Shown here piece by piece: positions 32,522 to 41,730 of a stretch of DNA of 64,000 nucleotides (positions are counted from its first letter, which is position 1; the number at the start of each line of letters is the position of its first letter). A program made the position numbers and the translations under genes. This DNA is from Sphingomonas sp. Root720 (GTDB lineage Bacteria; Pseudomonadota; Alphaproteobacteria; Sphingomonadales; Sphingomonadaceae): NCBI RefSeq assembly GCF_001428605.1, contig NZ_LMID01000012.1, forward strand, positions 310,001-374,000, given 5' to 3'. The notes beneath the pieces were generated by a model that worked only from the letters and a program-made list of their open reading frames with translations, was not told the DNA's origin and made no database searches.

Positions 32522-33163
32522 TCAGCGGACCCCGAAAGCCGCGCTGATTCCGTCGATCACGAATTGTGCGGCCAGCGCGGCGAGCAACACCCCCAGCACC
32601 CGGGTGATCATCGCCTCCAGCTTCGGCCCCAGCACCCGCATGATCGGCCCGGCGGCGAGCAGCGCGGCCATGGTCAGCGCCAGCACCGCGGCGAGCGCGA
32701 GCAGCACCAGGAGGGTCTGCTCGATGCCGTGGCTGCGCGACACGAGCAGCATCACCGTGGCGATCGAGCCCGGCCCGGCGATCATCGGGATCGCCATCGG
32801 GAAGACCGAGATGTCTTCGACCGGGCGGTGTTCCTCGGCGGCCTTGCGGCTGATCTCGTCGGCGCGGCCCTCGCGCCGCTCGGTGCGCTTCTCGAAGACC
32901 ATCTCGAGCGCGATCAGGAACAGCATGATCCCGCCGGCGATGCGGAAGGCGTCGAGACTGATGCCGAGCGTGGCGAGCAGCTTCTCGCCGACCAGCGCGA
33001 ACAGGAACAGCAGCACCGTCGCGATCAGGGTCGACCGGATCGCCATCGAGCGCCGCTGGACCGGGGAGGCGTCACGCGTCAGCCCGGCGAAGATCGGCGC
33101 GCAGCCGGGCGGATCGATCACCACGAACAAGGTGACGAACGCCGACAGGAGCAGGGCGATCAT
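32522..33163 (-). CDS. MarC-family integral membrane protein
   Basis: A 213-residue protein with six hydrophobic segments and the MarC/NAAT signature features: FVVIDPPGCAPIFAGLT in the first third and the FPMAIPMIAGPGSIATVM repeat in the middle. Members are multi-pass inner-membrane proteins, some implicated in amino-acid transport; function here is unknown. The ATG at 33163 shares a base with the folD stop (TGATG), so it is co-translated with folD. Confidence 0.9.
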   Translation of the reverse strand: MIALLLSAFVTLFVVIDPPGCAPIFAGLTRDASPVQRRSMAIRSTLIATVLLFLFALVGEKLLATLGISLDAFRIAGGIMLFLIALEMVFEKRTERREGRADEISRKAAEEHRPVEDISVFPMAIPMIAGPGSIATVMLLVSRSHGIEQTLLVLLALAAVLALTMAALLAAGPIMRVLGPKLEAMITRVLGVLLAALAAQFVIDGISAAFGVR

Positions 33164-34056
33164 CAGATCGCGTCCGTGGCCAGCGGCACCCCGGCGCGGC
33201 GATGCGCGGCGACCAGCGTGTTGCGCAGCAGCACGGCGATCGTCATCGGCCCGACCCCGCCCGGCACCGGGGTGATCGCCCCCGCGACGGCGGCGGCCTC
33301 GGCGGTGGCGACGTCGCCGACCAGCCGCGTCTTGCCCGGCTCGGCGCCCGGCACCCGGTTGATGCCGACGTCGATCACCGTCGCGCCGGGGCGGATCCAG
33401 TCGCCCCTGACCATCTCGGGCCGGCCCACCGCCGCCACGACGATGTCGGCGCGGCGCACCACGCCGGCGAGGTCGCGGGTCCGGCTGTGCGCCAGCGTCA
33501 CCGTGCAATTCTCGGCGAGCAGCAACGCCGCCATCGGCTTGCCGACGATGTTCGACCGGCCGATCACCACCGCCTCCAGCCCCGACAGGTCGCCGAGCCG
33601 GTCCTTGAGCAGCATCAGGCAGCCGAGTGGGGTGCAGGGCACATAGCCCTCCTCGCCCACCGCCAGCCGCCCGGCGTTGACGACGTGGAAGCCGTCGACG
33701 TCCTTGTCGGGATCGATCGTCGCGATCACCCGCTTCTCGTCGATATGCGGCGGCAGCGGCAGCTGGACGAGGATGCCGTCGACCCGGTCGTCGGCGTTGA
33801 GCCGCTCGACCGTCGCCAACAGCTCGTCCTGGCTCGCGGTCGCGGGCAGCCGGTGCTCGAAGCTCTCCATCCCTGCCTCGACGGTCGCCTTGTGCTTCGA
33901 CCGCACATAGACCTGGCTCGCCGGATCCTCGCCGACCAGCACGACGGCGAGGCCCGGCGCGCGGCCCGTGGCGGCGCGGAACGCCGGCACCAGCCCGGCC
34001 ACCCGCTCGCGCAGGCCCGCCGCATATGCCTTGCCGTCGATGATGTCCGCGCTCAT
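33163..34056 (-). CDS. folD: bifunctional methylene-THF dehydrogenase / methenyl-THF cyclohydrolase
   Basis: Interconverts 5,10-methylene- and 10-formyl-tetrahydrofolate with NADP, supplying one-carbon units. The 297-residue protein has the catalytic-lysine segment [34 protein letters not shown] and the NADP-binding [13 protein letters not shown]. It sits in a tightly overlapped operon yggT-DUF167-folD-marC. folC is also in the window but far away. Confidence 0.96.
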   Translation of the reverse strand: MSADIIDGKAYAAGLRERVAGLVPAFRAATGRAPGLAVVLVGEDPASQVYVRSKHKATVEAGMESFEHRLPATASQDELLATVERLNADDRVDGILVQLPLPPHIDEKRVIATIDPDKDVDGFHVVNAGRLAVGEEGYVPCTPLGCLMLLKDRLGDLSGLEAVVIGRSNIVGKPMAALLLAENCTVTLAHSRTRDLAGVVRRADIVVAAVGRPEMVRGDWIRPGATVIDVGINRVPGAEPGKTRLVGDVATAEAAAVAGAITPVPGGVGPMTIAVLLRNTLVAAHRRAGVPLATDAI

Positions 34057-34370
34057 TCCACCTGTCCGATCGTGCGTGCGAGGGCAGCCGCCAGCGCGGC
34101 GGGATCCCCCGAGATATGGAGCCTCTTTAGCCGCGATGTCGCGCCGCTGGCCAGCGTCACGTCCCGCCTCGAAACGCCGAGCGTCTTGGCCAGCAGCCGG
34201 ACCAGGGCGTCGTTGGCCGCGCCGTCGCTCGGCGCGGCGGCCAGCTTGACCGAAAGCCAGTGGCGGCCGTCATCGGCCATGACGACGCCCGCGATCGCAT
34301 CGCGCCCGGCCCTGGGGCTGGCGCGCACGGCGAGGGTGATGCCGTCGCCGGTAGCGGTCCAGGGGGTCAG
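34053..34370 (-). CDS. DUF167/YggU-family protein, probable CTG start
   Basis: A roughly 105-residue protein of the DUF167 family: [15 protein letters not shown], then [24 protein letters not shown], a conserved stretch of the YggU fold. Function unknown. No ATG, GTG or TTG gives a family-length N terminus; the sequence reads CTG ACC CCC TGG at 34370, and this CTG overlaps the yggT stop as CTGA, just as other genes here use ATGA. A later in-frame GTG would remove the first strand. Its stop overlaps the folD ATG. Confidence 0.8.
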   Translation of the reverse strand: MTPWTATGDGITLAVRASPRAGRDAIAGVVMADDGRHWLSVKLAAAPSDGAANDALVRLLAKTLGVSRRDVTLASGATSRLKRLHISGDPAALAAALARTIGQVE

Positions 34371-34669
34371 ACGCCCGCCATCATCACCTGCGCCTCGGCG
34401 TGGCCGATCACCATCTGCAGGATGATGATCAGCAGCAACGCGACCAGCGGCGACAGGTCGAGCGCCCCGAAATCGGGCATGATCCGGCGGATCGGGCGGT
34501 AGATCGGCTCGGTGATCTTGTCGAGCGCGTAGAGCAGCTGGCGGACGAAGTCGTTGTAGGTGTTGATCACGTTGAACGCGACCAGCCAGGACATGATCGC
34601 CTGGATGATGATGATCCAGCGCAGCACGCCCAGCAGCAGGTCGGCGATCTGGAGGAGGAGAAGAAGCAT
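34367..34669 (-). CDS. YggT-family membrane protein
   Basis: A 100-residue protein with two membrane segments (residues about 3-25 and 72-92) and the family linker VINTYNDFVRQLLYALDKIT followed by EPIYRPIRRIMP. Members help in ion homeostasis or osmotic protection, but the mechanism is not known. The ATG at 34669 follows AGAGGG; a TTG one codon earlier is possible. It is first in the yggT-DUF167-folD-marC operon. Confidence 0.92.
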   Translation of the reverse strand: MLLLLLQIADLLLGVLRWIIIIQAIMSWLVAFNVINTYNDFVRQLLYALDKITEPIYRPIRRIMPDFGALDLSPLVALLLIIILQMVIGHAEAQVMMAGV

Positions 34670-34867
34670 CAAAAACCCTCTGACGATGAAACCGCCGATG
34701 TAATGATCGCATCCGTCCGGGGCAACCGGGTGACCGTATCAGTTGGTCGCTGTCGCGCGCGTCCCGTCCCCGGCCCGCGGGGAGAAAAGGGACCGAGGAA
34801 CCCCATGACGCGCCGCACAATGACCGCTATGCTGCCGGACTCGGGCCCGCTGCGCAGGTGAAGTTTC

Positions 34868-35482
34868 ATGGATTTCGGACAGCTGGTCGTGGCGATCGGC
34901 CCTTGGGCGATCGCCCTCGGCGCCGGTTTCGAGGGGGAAACCGCGGCGATCGCCGGCGGGGTGATGGCGCACCACGCGCTGTTCCCGGTCTGGGCCGCCT
35001 TCCTCGCCACCGCCTTCGGCGCCTTCATCGCGGACCAGCTGTTCTTCCAGGTCGGCCGGCGGTTCCGCGAGCGTCGCTTCGTCGTCCATGTCCGGCAGAA
35101 GCCCGCTTTCGCCAAGGCGGTCGGCTTCATCGAACGCTATCCCACCGGCTTCATCCTCGGCTTCCGCTTCGCCTACGGCTTCCGGACGGTCAGCCCGGTC
35201 GCGATCGGGCTGTCGTCGATCCCGCTGCGCCGCTTCGCCGCGCTCAATGCGGTCGCCTGCCTGATATGGTCGGCGATCTTCACGACGATCGGCTATTGGT
35301 TCGGGCCGACGGTCGACCGGATCATCGACGCGCTCAGGCCCTACAAGACCGAGCTGATGATCGCCTTCCCGATCCCGGGCACCTGCCTGCTGGCCTGGCT
35401 GTTGTGGCGCCGCCACCGGCAGCGGCGGCGCGAGCGGACGAACCCGCCCTTCCACGCCCCCGAGCTTCCCGGGGGCCGCTGA
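34868..35482 (+). CDS. DedA/SNARE-associated family membrane protein
   Basis: A 204-residue inner-membrane protein with the DedA pattern: an N-terminal acidic segment AGFEGETAAIAGGVMA, the FIADQLFFQVGRRFRER loop, FIERYPTGFILGFRFAYGFR with its conserved basic residues, and two later helices. The basic C-terminal tail is cytosolic. Recent work links the family to undecaprenyl-phosphate or phospholipid flipping; the specific lipid here is unknown. It is divergent from the yggT operon and convergent with the AI-2E gene. Confidence 0.87.
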   Translation: MDFGQLVVAIGPWAIALGAGFEGETAAIAGGVMAHHALFPVWAAFLATAFGAFIADQLFFQVGRRFRERRFVVHVRQKPAFAKAVGFIERYPTGFILGFRFAYGFRTVSPVAIGLSSIPLRRFAALNAVACLIWSAIFTTIGYWFGPTVDRIIDALRPYKTELMIAFPIPGTCLLAWLLWRRHRQRRRERTNPPFHAPELPGGR

Positions 35483-35492
35483 CCGCCGCCGC

Positions 35493-36569
35493 TCAGCGGC
35501 GCGAGGCGCGGCGCTGTTCGGTGACGATGTCCCAGGTGCCGATGAACAGCGCGGCGACCACCGGCCCGACGATGAAGCCGTGGAAGCCGAACAACTGCAA
35601 CCCGCCCAGGGTCGAGATCAGCACGACATAATCGGGCATGCGGGTGTCGCGGCCGACGAGGATCGGGCGTAGCACATTGTCGATCGACCCGATCACCAGC
35701 GCGCCCGCGATTACCAGGATGACCCCCTTCACGACCGCCCCGGTCGCGAACAGGTAGAGCGCGACCGGCACCCAGACGATGCCGCAGCCGATCGCCGGGA
35801 TCAGCGAGAAGATCGCCATGATCGTGCCCCACAGCAGCGCGCCCTCGATGCCGAGCAGCGCGAAGGTGATCCCGCCGGTGAAGCCCTGGACGATCGCGAC
35901 GATCAGGCTGCCCTTGATCGTCGCGCGGGTGACGACGGTGAAGTTGCGGATCACCGCGCGGCGGCGGTCGGGATCGAGCGGGATCGATTCGATCAGCTTG
36001 TGGGCCAGCGCCTCGCCGTCGCGGATCAGGAAGAAGGTGAGATAGAGCATCACGCCCATCATCAGGATCAGGTTGAGCGCCCCCTGCCCGACCTGCAGCG
36101 CATGGGTGGCGATCGCGCTGAAGCTGCCGCTCAGCCCCTCGCTGATCTGCTGGCGCGCGGCGGCGAAGTCGGTCCAGCCGCGCGAGCGCAGCCAGCCGGC
36201 CGCCCAGTCGGGAAGTGCGCCGGTCATCTGCTCGAATATCCGGGCGATGTCGATCTTGCCCGACTGGACCATGGCGTAGACGTGGAGGAATTCCTGGATC
36301 AGCGCCGATCCGAGGAAGGCGGCGGGCAGGATCACGATCAGGATGATGATCAGCAGGGTGATCAGCGCCGCGACGTTCGAGCGTCCCGGCATCCGGTCGA
36401 GGATGCGCCGGTGGATCGGGCTGAACATCAGTGCGAGAACGAGGCCCCAGAGGATCGCACCGAAGAAGGGCGCGATCACCAGCGCGAAGGCCACCGTGAC
36501 GATCAGCACGAGCGCGAGGAAACTGCCATCCTCGAAGCGGAAGCGCCGTGGTTCGTCGGATTGGTTCAC
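35493..36569 (-). CDS. AI-2E family transporter
   Basis: A 358-residue inner-membrane protein of the AI-2E/UPF0118 (TqsA-like) family. Hydrophobic segments lie near residues 15-45, 60-90, 155-180 and 210-330, with a soluble region around residues 95-150. The family signature region is seen in LIPAIGCGIVWVPVALYLF and GSIDNVLRPILVGRDTRMPD. Members export AI-2 or act as Na+/H+ antiporters; the cargo cannot be told here. Only ten bases separate its stop from the convergent DedA gene. Confidence 0.92.
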   Translation of the reverse strand: MNQSDEPRRFRFEDGSFLALVLIVTVAFALVIAPFFGAILWGLVLALMFSPIHRRILDRMPGRSNVAALITLLIIILIVILPAAFLGSALIQEFLHVYAMVQSGKIDIARIFEQMTGALPDWAAGWLRSRGWTDFAAARQQISEGLSGSFSAIATHALQVGQGALNLILMMGVMLYLTFFLIRDGEALAHKLIESIPLDPDRRRAVIRNFTVVTRATIKGSLIVAIVQGFTGGITFALLGIEGALLWGTIMAIFSLIPAIGCGIVWVPVALYLFATGAVVKGVILVIAGALVIGSIDNVLRPILVGRDTRMPDYVVLISTLGGLQLFGFHGFIVGPVVAALFIGTWDIVTEQRRASRR

Positions 36570-36695
36570 TCGGTCGTTTCCTTCAAAGGCGGTTTCGATC
36601 GATCGCCCATCGCGCGCCCGATTGCCACGGGAAAATGAACCGGCCTGGGGCGGGTTGGTTGCACGGCCGAGGAGGGGGCGCGGCGGCCGCCATCC

Positions 36696-37487
36696 TCAAT
36701 CGAATCGGAAGCCCGAGATCATCGTGTCCATCACCACCTCGCCATAGACCCGCGATCCCGGTCCGTCGGAGGCGCCCGCCGCGACCATCAGCGGCAGCAG
36801 ATGCTCCTCGCGCGGATGGGCGAAGCGCGCGGCGGGGGCGTTGACCCAGCGCGCCAGCCGCGCCTCACGGCCGGCGGGATCGCCCTCGACCGCTTCGGCG
36901 AGCCAATCGTCGAACGCCATCGACGGCTCGGTCGCCTGGCGGTTGCGATAGGCGGGCAGGTTGTGGAAGCTCATCCCCGCGCCAAGGATCAGTACGCCCT
37001 CGTCGCGCAGGGGACGCAGCGCCCGGCCGGCACGCCATGCGGCCACCGGGTCGAGATCGCGATCGAGCGACATCTCCACCACCGGAATGTCGGCGTCGGG
37101 AAAGGCGACCTTGAGCGGCACGAACACGCCATGGTCGATCCCGCGATCGGGATCGGTCGCCGCCGGGAAGCCCGCCGTCCGCAACAGCCCCGCCGCGCGC
37201 TCGGCCAGCGCCGGATCGCCCGGGGCCGGCCAGCGCAGGTCGTAGGTGTGCGGCGGAAAACCGTAATAGTCGAAGATCAGCGGCGGGCGCGGCGAGGCCG
37301 AGAAGCGGAAGCCTTCGGTTTCCCAATGGCCCGAGACGATCAGGATCGCGCCCGGCCGCTCGGGCAGCCGACCGGGCAGGCCGCGCAGGAAGGCCTCCAT
37401 CCCGGTCCAGGTGCCGGCGGGATCGTCCATGAAGAAGCAGGGGCCTCCGCCATGGGGGATGTAGAAGCTGGGCTGGCGCATCGTCAT
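36696..37487 (-). CDS. class III extradiol dioxygenase-like protein (LigB/YgiD type)
   Basis: A 263-residue protein like the DODA-type extradiol ring-opening enzymes. Likely metal-binding histidines are in FYIPHGGGPCFFM, VSGHWETEGF, DRGIDHGVFVPLK and HPREEHLLPLM, and GAGMSFHNLPAY is typical. These enzymes open catechol-type rings with a non-haem Fe(II) or Zn(II); the substrate is unknown and no ring-degradation genes are adjacent. Two starts are close (37487 and 37481); the first is taken. Divergent from the VOC protein. Confidence 0.88.
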   Translation of the reverse strand: MTMRQPSFYIPHGGGPCFFMDDPAGTWTGMEAFLRGLPGRLPERPGAILIVSGHWETEGFRFSASPRPPLIFDYYGFPPHTYDLRWPAPGDPALAERAAGLLRTAGFPAATDPDRGIDHGVFVPLKVAFPDADIPVVEMSLDRDLDPVAAWRAGRALRPLRDEGVLILGAGMSFHNLPAYRNRQATEPSMAFDDWLAEAVEGDPAGREARLARWVNAPAARFAHPREEHLLPLMVAAGASDGPGSRVYGEVVMDTMISGFRFD

Positions 37488-37647
37488 CGGACGAAGATCG
37501 GCGGCCGATCGTTGCATTTCAAGAACGGCCTCGCGGCCGATGCCTGTCCGGCCAGGGAAACGGGCCCTTCCCGTCATCGACATGTCGCCCTTGCTGGTGC
37601 AATCAGGCCGGGCACCGGCGCACCGCGCCGACGAGAGGAGAAACGAT

Positions 37648-38031
37648 ATGTTCAGCCACGTATTCGTCGGGACCGACGATCTCGACACCTCGAAGGCATT
37701 CTACGATTCGCTGCTCGGCACGCTGGGCGTGGCCCCCGGCATGGTCGATGCCGAGAAAAACCGCATCATCTGGGCTTCGCCGACCGGCCTGTTCGCGGTG
37801 ACCAAGCCGATCAACGGCGAACCCGCCTGCCACGCCAATGGCGGCACGGTCGGCTTCGCCGCAGCGTCGCCCGAGCAGGCCGACGCCTGGCACGCGGCCG
37901 GCGTCGCCCATGGCGGCACCGCCTGCGAGGATCCCCCCGGCGTGCGCGACATGGGCGCGTTCAAGCTCTACCTCGCCTATCTGCGCGATCCCGACGGCAA
38001 CAAGCTCTGCGCGATGTACCGCATGCCCTGA
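37648..38031 (+). CDS. VOC-family (glyoxalase-like) protein
   Basis: A 127-residue protein with the paired beta-alpha-beta-beta-beta modules of the vicinal-oxygen-chelate fold: FSHVFVGTDDLDTSKAFYDS at the N terminus and KLYLAYLRDPDGNKLCAMY at the C terminus. Many members bind a metal and act on small electrophiles or antibiotics; the reaction here is not known. A strong GAGAGGAG ribosome site precedes the ATG at 37648. A perfect hairpin follows the stop. Confidence 0.87.
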   Translation: MFSHVFVGTDDLDTSKAFYDSLLGTLGVAPGMVDAEKNRIIWASPTGLFAVTKPINGEPACHANGGTVGFAAASPEQADAWHAAGVAHGGTACEDPPGVRDMGAFKLYLAYLRDPDGNKLCAMYRMP

Positions 38032-38042
38032 CCGACCGTCCT

Positions 38043-38072
38043 CCGTCATGCCGAGCGTGTTCGGCATGACGG
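38043..38072. repeat. perfect 12-bp hairpin between convergent genes
   Basis: CCGTCATGCCGA (38043-38054) and TCGGCATGACGG (38061-38072) are perfectly complementary around a six-base loop. The arm CGTCATGCCG resembles the dispersed REP-like family. Lying between the VOC gene and the TlpA-like gene, it may stop transcription from both sides, though no T run is present. Confidence 0.65.
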
Positions 38073-38085
38073 ACCAGGGGAAGCA

Positions 38086-38628
38086 TCACCCGCCGACCGC
38101 GTCGCCGATCAGCTTCTTCGCGGGGGCGCCGTTCCAGTCCATCATCCCGTAGACGCGCCACAGCTCCTTGCCCTTCGCGTCGTAGAAGACCGTCGTCGGC
38201 AGCGTCTCGGTGCCGAGCGCGGCCATCAGCACATTCTGCTGGTCGCTGTGCCGGGTCAGCGCCTTGAAGCCCTTCTCCCGGAAGAAGGGGCCGATCACCT
38301 TGGCGCCCTCGAGGTCCTGGCCGACCGTGATCAGCCGGAACCGGTCGTCCTCGGCCGCCATCCGGTCGAGCGTCGGCATCTCCGCGACGCAGGGCGCGCA
38401 CCAGGTCGCCCACAGGTTGACCATCAGCGGCTTGCCGCGGAACTGGGTCAGGGTGGCGGGGCCGCCCTTCTCGTCGGCGAAGGGGATGGCCGGCATCTCC
38501 TTCCCGCGCTGCGAAATATCGACGCGGCCGACCGATTCGGCGGGAACGCCGCCTTGCGGGGCGTCCTTCGGTTTACTATCGCAGGCGGCCAGCGCCAATG
38601 CGAGGAGACAGGCGATCAACGGCCGCAC
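38086..38628 (-). CDS. TlpA-like thioredoxin-fold lipoprotein
   Basis: A 180-residue protein with a lipoprotein signal (LALALAAC, lipid Cys near residue 16) and a periplasmic TlpA/ResA thioredoxin fold: [19 protein letters not shown] with the redox pair WCAPC and the cis-Pro region [14 protein letters not shown]. It probably reduces or isomerises periplasmic disulfides, perhaps for cytochrome c maturation. The start is GTG at 38628, behind GGAG at seven bases. Only 16 bases separate it from the divergent argH. Confidence 0.9.
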   Translation of the reverse strand: MRPLIACLLALALAACDSKPKDAPQGGVPAESVGRVDISQRGKEMPAIPFADEKGGPATLTQFRGKPLMVNLWATWCAPCVAEMPTLDRMAAEDDRFRLITVGQDLEGAKVIGPFFREKGFKALTRHSDQQNVLMAALGTETLPTTVFYDAKGKELWRVYGMMDWNGAPAKKLIGDAVGG

Positions 38629-38644
38629 GGATAGCTCCAACAAG

Positions 38645-40021
38645 ATGTGGGGAGGGCGCTTCGCTGAAGGGCCCGCCGCGGTGATGCGCGAAATTAACGC
38701 GTCGATCCCATTCGACAAGCGACTTTGGCAACAGGACATCGCCGGATCGAAGGCACATGTCGCCATGCTGGCCCGGCAGAAGATCGTCACCGAGGCCGAT
38801 GCGGCCCGGATTTCCGAGGGTCTCGATGCGGTCGCGGCCGAATATGCCGAGAAAGGCGTGCCGGTCGATCTTGCGGTCGAGGACATCCACATGGCGACCG
38901 AGGGACGGCTCGCCGAGCTGATCGGCGCTCCCGCCGGCCGGCTTCACACCGCCCGCTCGCGCAACGACCAGGTCGCGACCGACTTCAGGCTGTGGGTTCG
39001 CGATGCGATCGACTCGGTCGAGGCGGGACTCGTCGCGCTGCAGGTGGCGCTGGTCACCCGCGCCGGGGAGCATGCCGCGAGCGTGATGCCCGGCTTCACC
39101 CACCTCCAGGTCGCCCAGCCGGTGACGCTCGGCCATCACCTGATGGCCTATCATGAGATGATCGCGCGCGACCGCAGCCGCTTCGCCGATGCCCGCGCCC
39201 GGCTCAACCGCTGCCCGCTCGGTGCGGCGGCGCTCGCGGGCACCGGCTTCCCGATCGACCGGGACATGACGGCGCAGGCGCTCGGCTTCGACGGGCCTAC
39301 CGCCAATTCGCTCGATTCGGTCAGCGATCGCGACTTCGCGCTCGACTATCTGATGGCCGCCACCCAGCTCAGCCTGCACCTGTCGCGGCTGGCCGAGGAG
39401 TTCATCATCTGGGCGAGCCAGCCCTACGGCTTCGTCAAGCTGCCTGACAGCTATTCGACCGGCTCGTCGATCATGCCGCAGAAGCGCAACCCCGACGCGG
39501 CCGAGCTGGTGCGCGGCCATTCGGGCCGCATCGCCGGCTGCATGACCGCGCTGGTGATGACGATGAAGGGCCTGCCGCTCGCCTATTCGAAGGACATGCA
39601 GGACGACAAGCCGCCGGTGTTCGAGGCGCACGACCTGCTGGCGCTGTCGATCGCGGCGATGACCGGGATGGTCGAAACCTGCACCTTCGTCGTCCCGCGC
39701 CTGCGCCAGGCCGCCGAGCAGGGCTATTCGACCGCGACCGATCTCGCCGACTGGCTGGTCCGGGTCGCCGACATCCCGTTCCGCGAGGCGCACCACATCA
39801 CCGGCACCGCGGTGAAGCTGGCCGAGCGCGAGGGGCTGGCGCTCGACAAGCTGCCGCTCGAGGCGCTGCAGGCGATCGACGGGCGGATCGACGACCGCGT
39901 CTACGAGGCGCTGTCGGTCGACGCCTCGGTCGCCAGCCGCGCCAGCCATGGCGGCACCGCCCCCGACCAGGTCCGCGCCCGCATTGCCGAGGCCAGGACC
40001 GCATTGGGGATCGAAGCATGA
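38645..40021 (+). CDS. argH: argininosuccinate lyase
   Basis: Last step of arginine synthesis: argininosuccinate to arginine and fumarate. The 458-residue protein opens [10 protein letters not shown] and contains [35 protein letters not shown] and the fumarase-superfamily signature [12 protein letters not shown]. The ATG at 38645 starts exactly at the conserved MWGGRF, a few residues shorter than some homologues, with only a weak ribosome site. The stop overlaps the following lipoprotein gene. Confidence 0.95.
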   Translation: MWGGRFAEGPAAVMREINASIPFDKRLWQQDIAGSKAHVAMLARQKIVTEADAARISEGLDAVAAEYAEKGVPVDLAVEDIHMATEGRLAELIGAPAGRLHTARSRNDQVATDFRLWVRDAIDSVEAGLVALQVALVTRAGEHAASVMPGFTHLQVAQPVTLGHHLMAYHEMIARDRSRFADARARLNRCPLGAAALAGTGFPIDRDMTAQALGFDGPTANSLDSVSDRDFALDYLMAATQLSLHLSRLAEEFIIWASQPYGFVKLPDSYSTGSSIMPQKRNPDAAELVRGHSGRIAGCMTALVMTMKGLPLAYSKDMQDDKPPVFEAHDLLALSIAAMTGMVETCTFVVPRLRQAAEQGYSTATDLADWLVRVADIPFREAHHITGTAVKLAEREGLALDKLPLEALQAIDGRIDDRVYEALSVDASVASRASHGGTAPDQVRARIAEARTALGIEA

Positions 40022-40263
40022 AGATCCGCACCCTCCTCGCCGCGACCGCGCTGCTCGCGCTCGCCGCCTGCGGCAAGCGTGACGCGCTGCGCCCGGTCGA
40101 AGGGCACAGCCTGCCGCCCAAGCCGGCGACCGCCGCGACCCAGCCCGACGTCCCGGCGCTGCTGACCCCGCCGGTCGAGACCCGCCCCGGCCGCAGCGAC
40201 GACGTGCTGCGCCGCTCCGAGGAACGGCCCGACGACCGCTTCAACCTGCCGCCGCCGGGCTGA
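40018..40263 (+). CDS. small lipoprotein, LptM/YifL-like
   Basis: An 81-residue protein with a lipoprotein signal peptide ([12 protein letters not shown], lipid Cys near residue 19) and a short Pro-rich, probably disordered tail ([13 protein letters not shown]). It overlaps argH by four bases and precedes lysA. The same neighbourhood holds LptM (YifL) in gammaproteobacteria, a lipoprotein that helps assemble the LptDE translocon. The link is based on position, size and lipobox, not on strong similarity. Confidence 0.75.
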   Translation: MKIRTLLAATALLALAACGKRDALRPVEGHSLPPKPATAATQPDVPALLTPPVETRPGRSDDVLRRSEERPDDRFNLPPPG

Positions 40264-40290
40264 GGACATCGCACGGCCCCTTCCTTTCTC

Positions 40291-40371
40291 CGTCATCCCA
40301 GCGAAGGCTGGGGTCTCGGTTGAGGTGCGGGGCGCTTCATCTCGCGAAACCCGGCCTTCGCCGGGGTGCCG
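40291..40371. repeat. REP-like element between lptM-like gene and lysA
   Basis: The left arm CGTCATCCCAGCGAAGGCTG at 40291 is identical to the one in the suf operon; the right arm CCCGGCCTTCGCCGGGGTGC is a second, related palindrome. Confidence 0.75.
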
Positions 40372-40436
40372 CGTAGCAAGACGAAACCGAACGAAAGACA
40401 TCGGCCGGCAAGATTCGTCGGCCAACAGGGAACGAC

Positions 40437-41708
40437 ATGGACCATTTCAACCTGAAGGACGGCGTGCTCCACGCCGAGGACGTTTCCCTGCCCGCGATCG
40501 CCGCGGCGGTCGGGACGCCGGTCTATGTCTACTCGACCGCGACGATCGAGCGCCACGCCGAGGTGTTCAAGGCCGCGGTCGCCGAAGTCGAATCGGGCCT
40601 GGAAGGCCCGCTCGTCGCCTTCGCGGTCAAGGCCAATCCCAACCGCGCCGTCCTGGCGACCCTGGCCAAGGCCGGGTTCGGTGCCGACGTCGTCTCGGGC
40701 GGCGAGCTGTTGCGCGCGCGGGCGGCGGGGATCCCCGCCGACAAGATCGTCTTTTCCGGTGTGGGTAAGACCGAAGAGGAAATGCGCCTCGGGCTCGAAC
40801 AGGGCATCTACCAGTTCAACATCGAATCGGAGCCCGAAGCCGAGATGCTGTCCGAGGTCGCCATGGCGATGGGCACCAGAGCCCCCGTCGCCTTCCGCAT
40901 CAATCCCAATGTGGTCGCGGGCACGCATGCCAAGATCTCGACCGGCGGGTCGGAGGACAAATTCGGCGTCGCCTATGACCGCGCCCCCGCCGCCTACGCC
41001 CGCGCCGCCGCGCTGCCCGGCCTCGACGTGCGCGGCGTTGCCGTCCACATCGGCAGCCAGCTCACCGACCTCGGCCCGTCGCGCGCCGCCTTCGCGAAGA
41101 TCGGCACGCTGATCGCCGAGCTGCGGGCGGCCGGGCATGCGATCGTCACCGCCGACCTGGGCGGCGGTCTCGGCGTGCCCTATGACCCCGCCAAGCCCGT
41201 GCCGCCGCTGCCCGAAGCCTATGGCGCGATGGTGCGCGAGGTGACGACCGGCTGGAACGTGCGGCTCGTCTTCGAGCCCGGCCGGGTGATCGTCGGCAAT
41301 GCCGGGGTGCTGCTGTCGCGGGTGATCCGGGTCAAGCCCGGCGTGACCGATCCGTTCGTCATCGTCGACGCGGCGATGAACGACCTGATGCGGCCCAGCC
41401 TCTACGACGCCTGGCACGATATCCGCGGCGTTACGCCGAACGGTGGCGTAATGACGGCCAACATCGTCGGCCCCATCTGTGAAAGCGGCGATAGTTTCGC
41501 CAAGAAGCGGGCCATGGATGCCGTCGGTCCCGGCGACCTCGTCACCTTCATGACGGCGGGGGCCTATGGGGCGACGATGGCCAATACCTATAATTCGCGC
41601 GCGTTGACGCCCGAAGTGCTGGTGAGCGGAGAAAAATGGGCGGTCGTGCGGGAGAGGCAGCCGATCGAAGCATTGATCGCGGCGGACAAGCTTCCGCCGT
41701 GGGTTTGA
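40437..41708 (+). CDS. lysA: diaminopimelate decarboxylase
   Basis: PLP enzyme converting meso-diaminopimelate to lysine. The 423-residue alanine-racemase-fold protein has the PLP lysine in AFAVKANPNRAVL, GADVVSGGEL, the HIGSQLTDL segment and the C-terminal GPICESGDSFAKKR. AGGGAA lies before the ATG at 40437. It follows the lptM-like gene after a repeat element and is followed 22 bases later by galU. Confidence 0.96.
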   Translation: MDHFNLKDGVLHAEDVSLPAIAAAVGTPVYVYSTATIERHAEVFKAAVAEVESGLEGPLVAFAVKANPNRAVLATLAKAGFGADVVSGGELLRARAAGIPADKIVFSGVGKTEEEMRLGLEQGIYQFNIESEPEAEMLSEVAMAMGTRAPVAFRINPNVVAGTHAKISTGGSEDKFGVAYDRAPAAYARAAALPGLDVRGVAVHIGSQLTDLGPSRAAFAKIGTLIAELRAAGHAIVTADLGGGLGVPYDPAKPVPPLPEAYGAMVREVTTGWNVRLVFEPGRVIVGNAGVLLSRVIRVKPGVTDPFVIVDAAMNDLMRPSLYDAWHDIRGVTPNGGVMTANIVGPICESGDSFAKKRAMDAVGPGDLVTFMTAGAYGATMANTYNSRALTPEVLVSGEKWAVVRERQPIEALIAADKLPPWV

Positions 41709-41730
41709 ACATGGTCATAAGGAACCTCGC

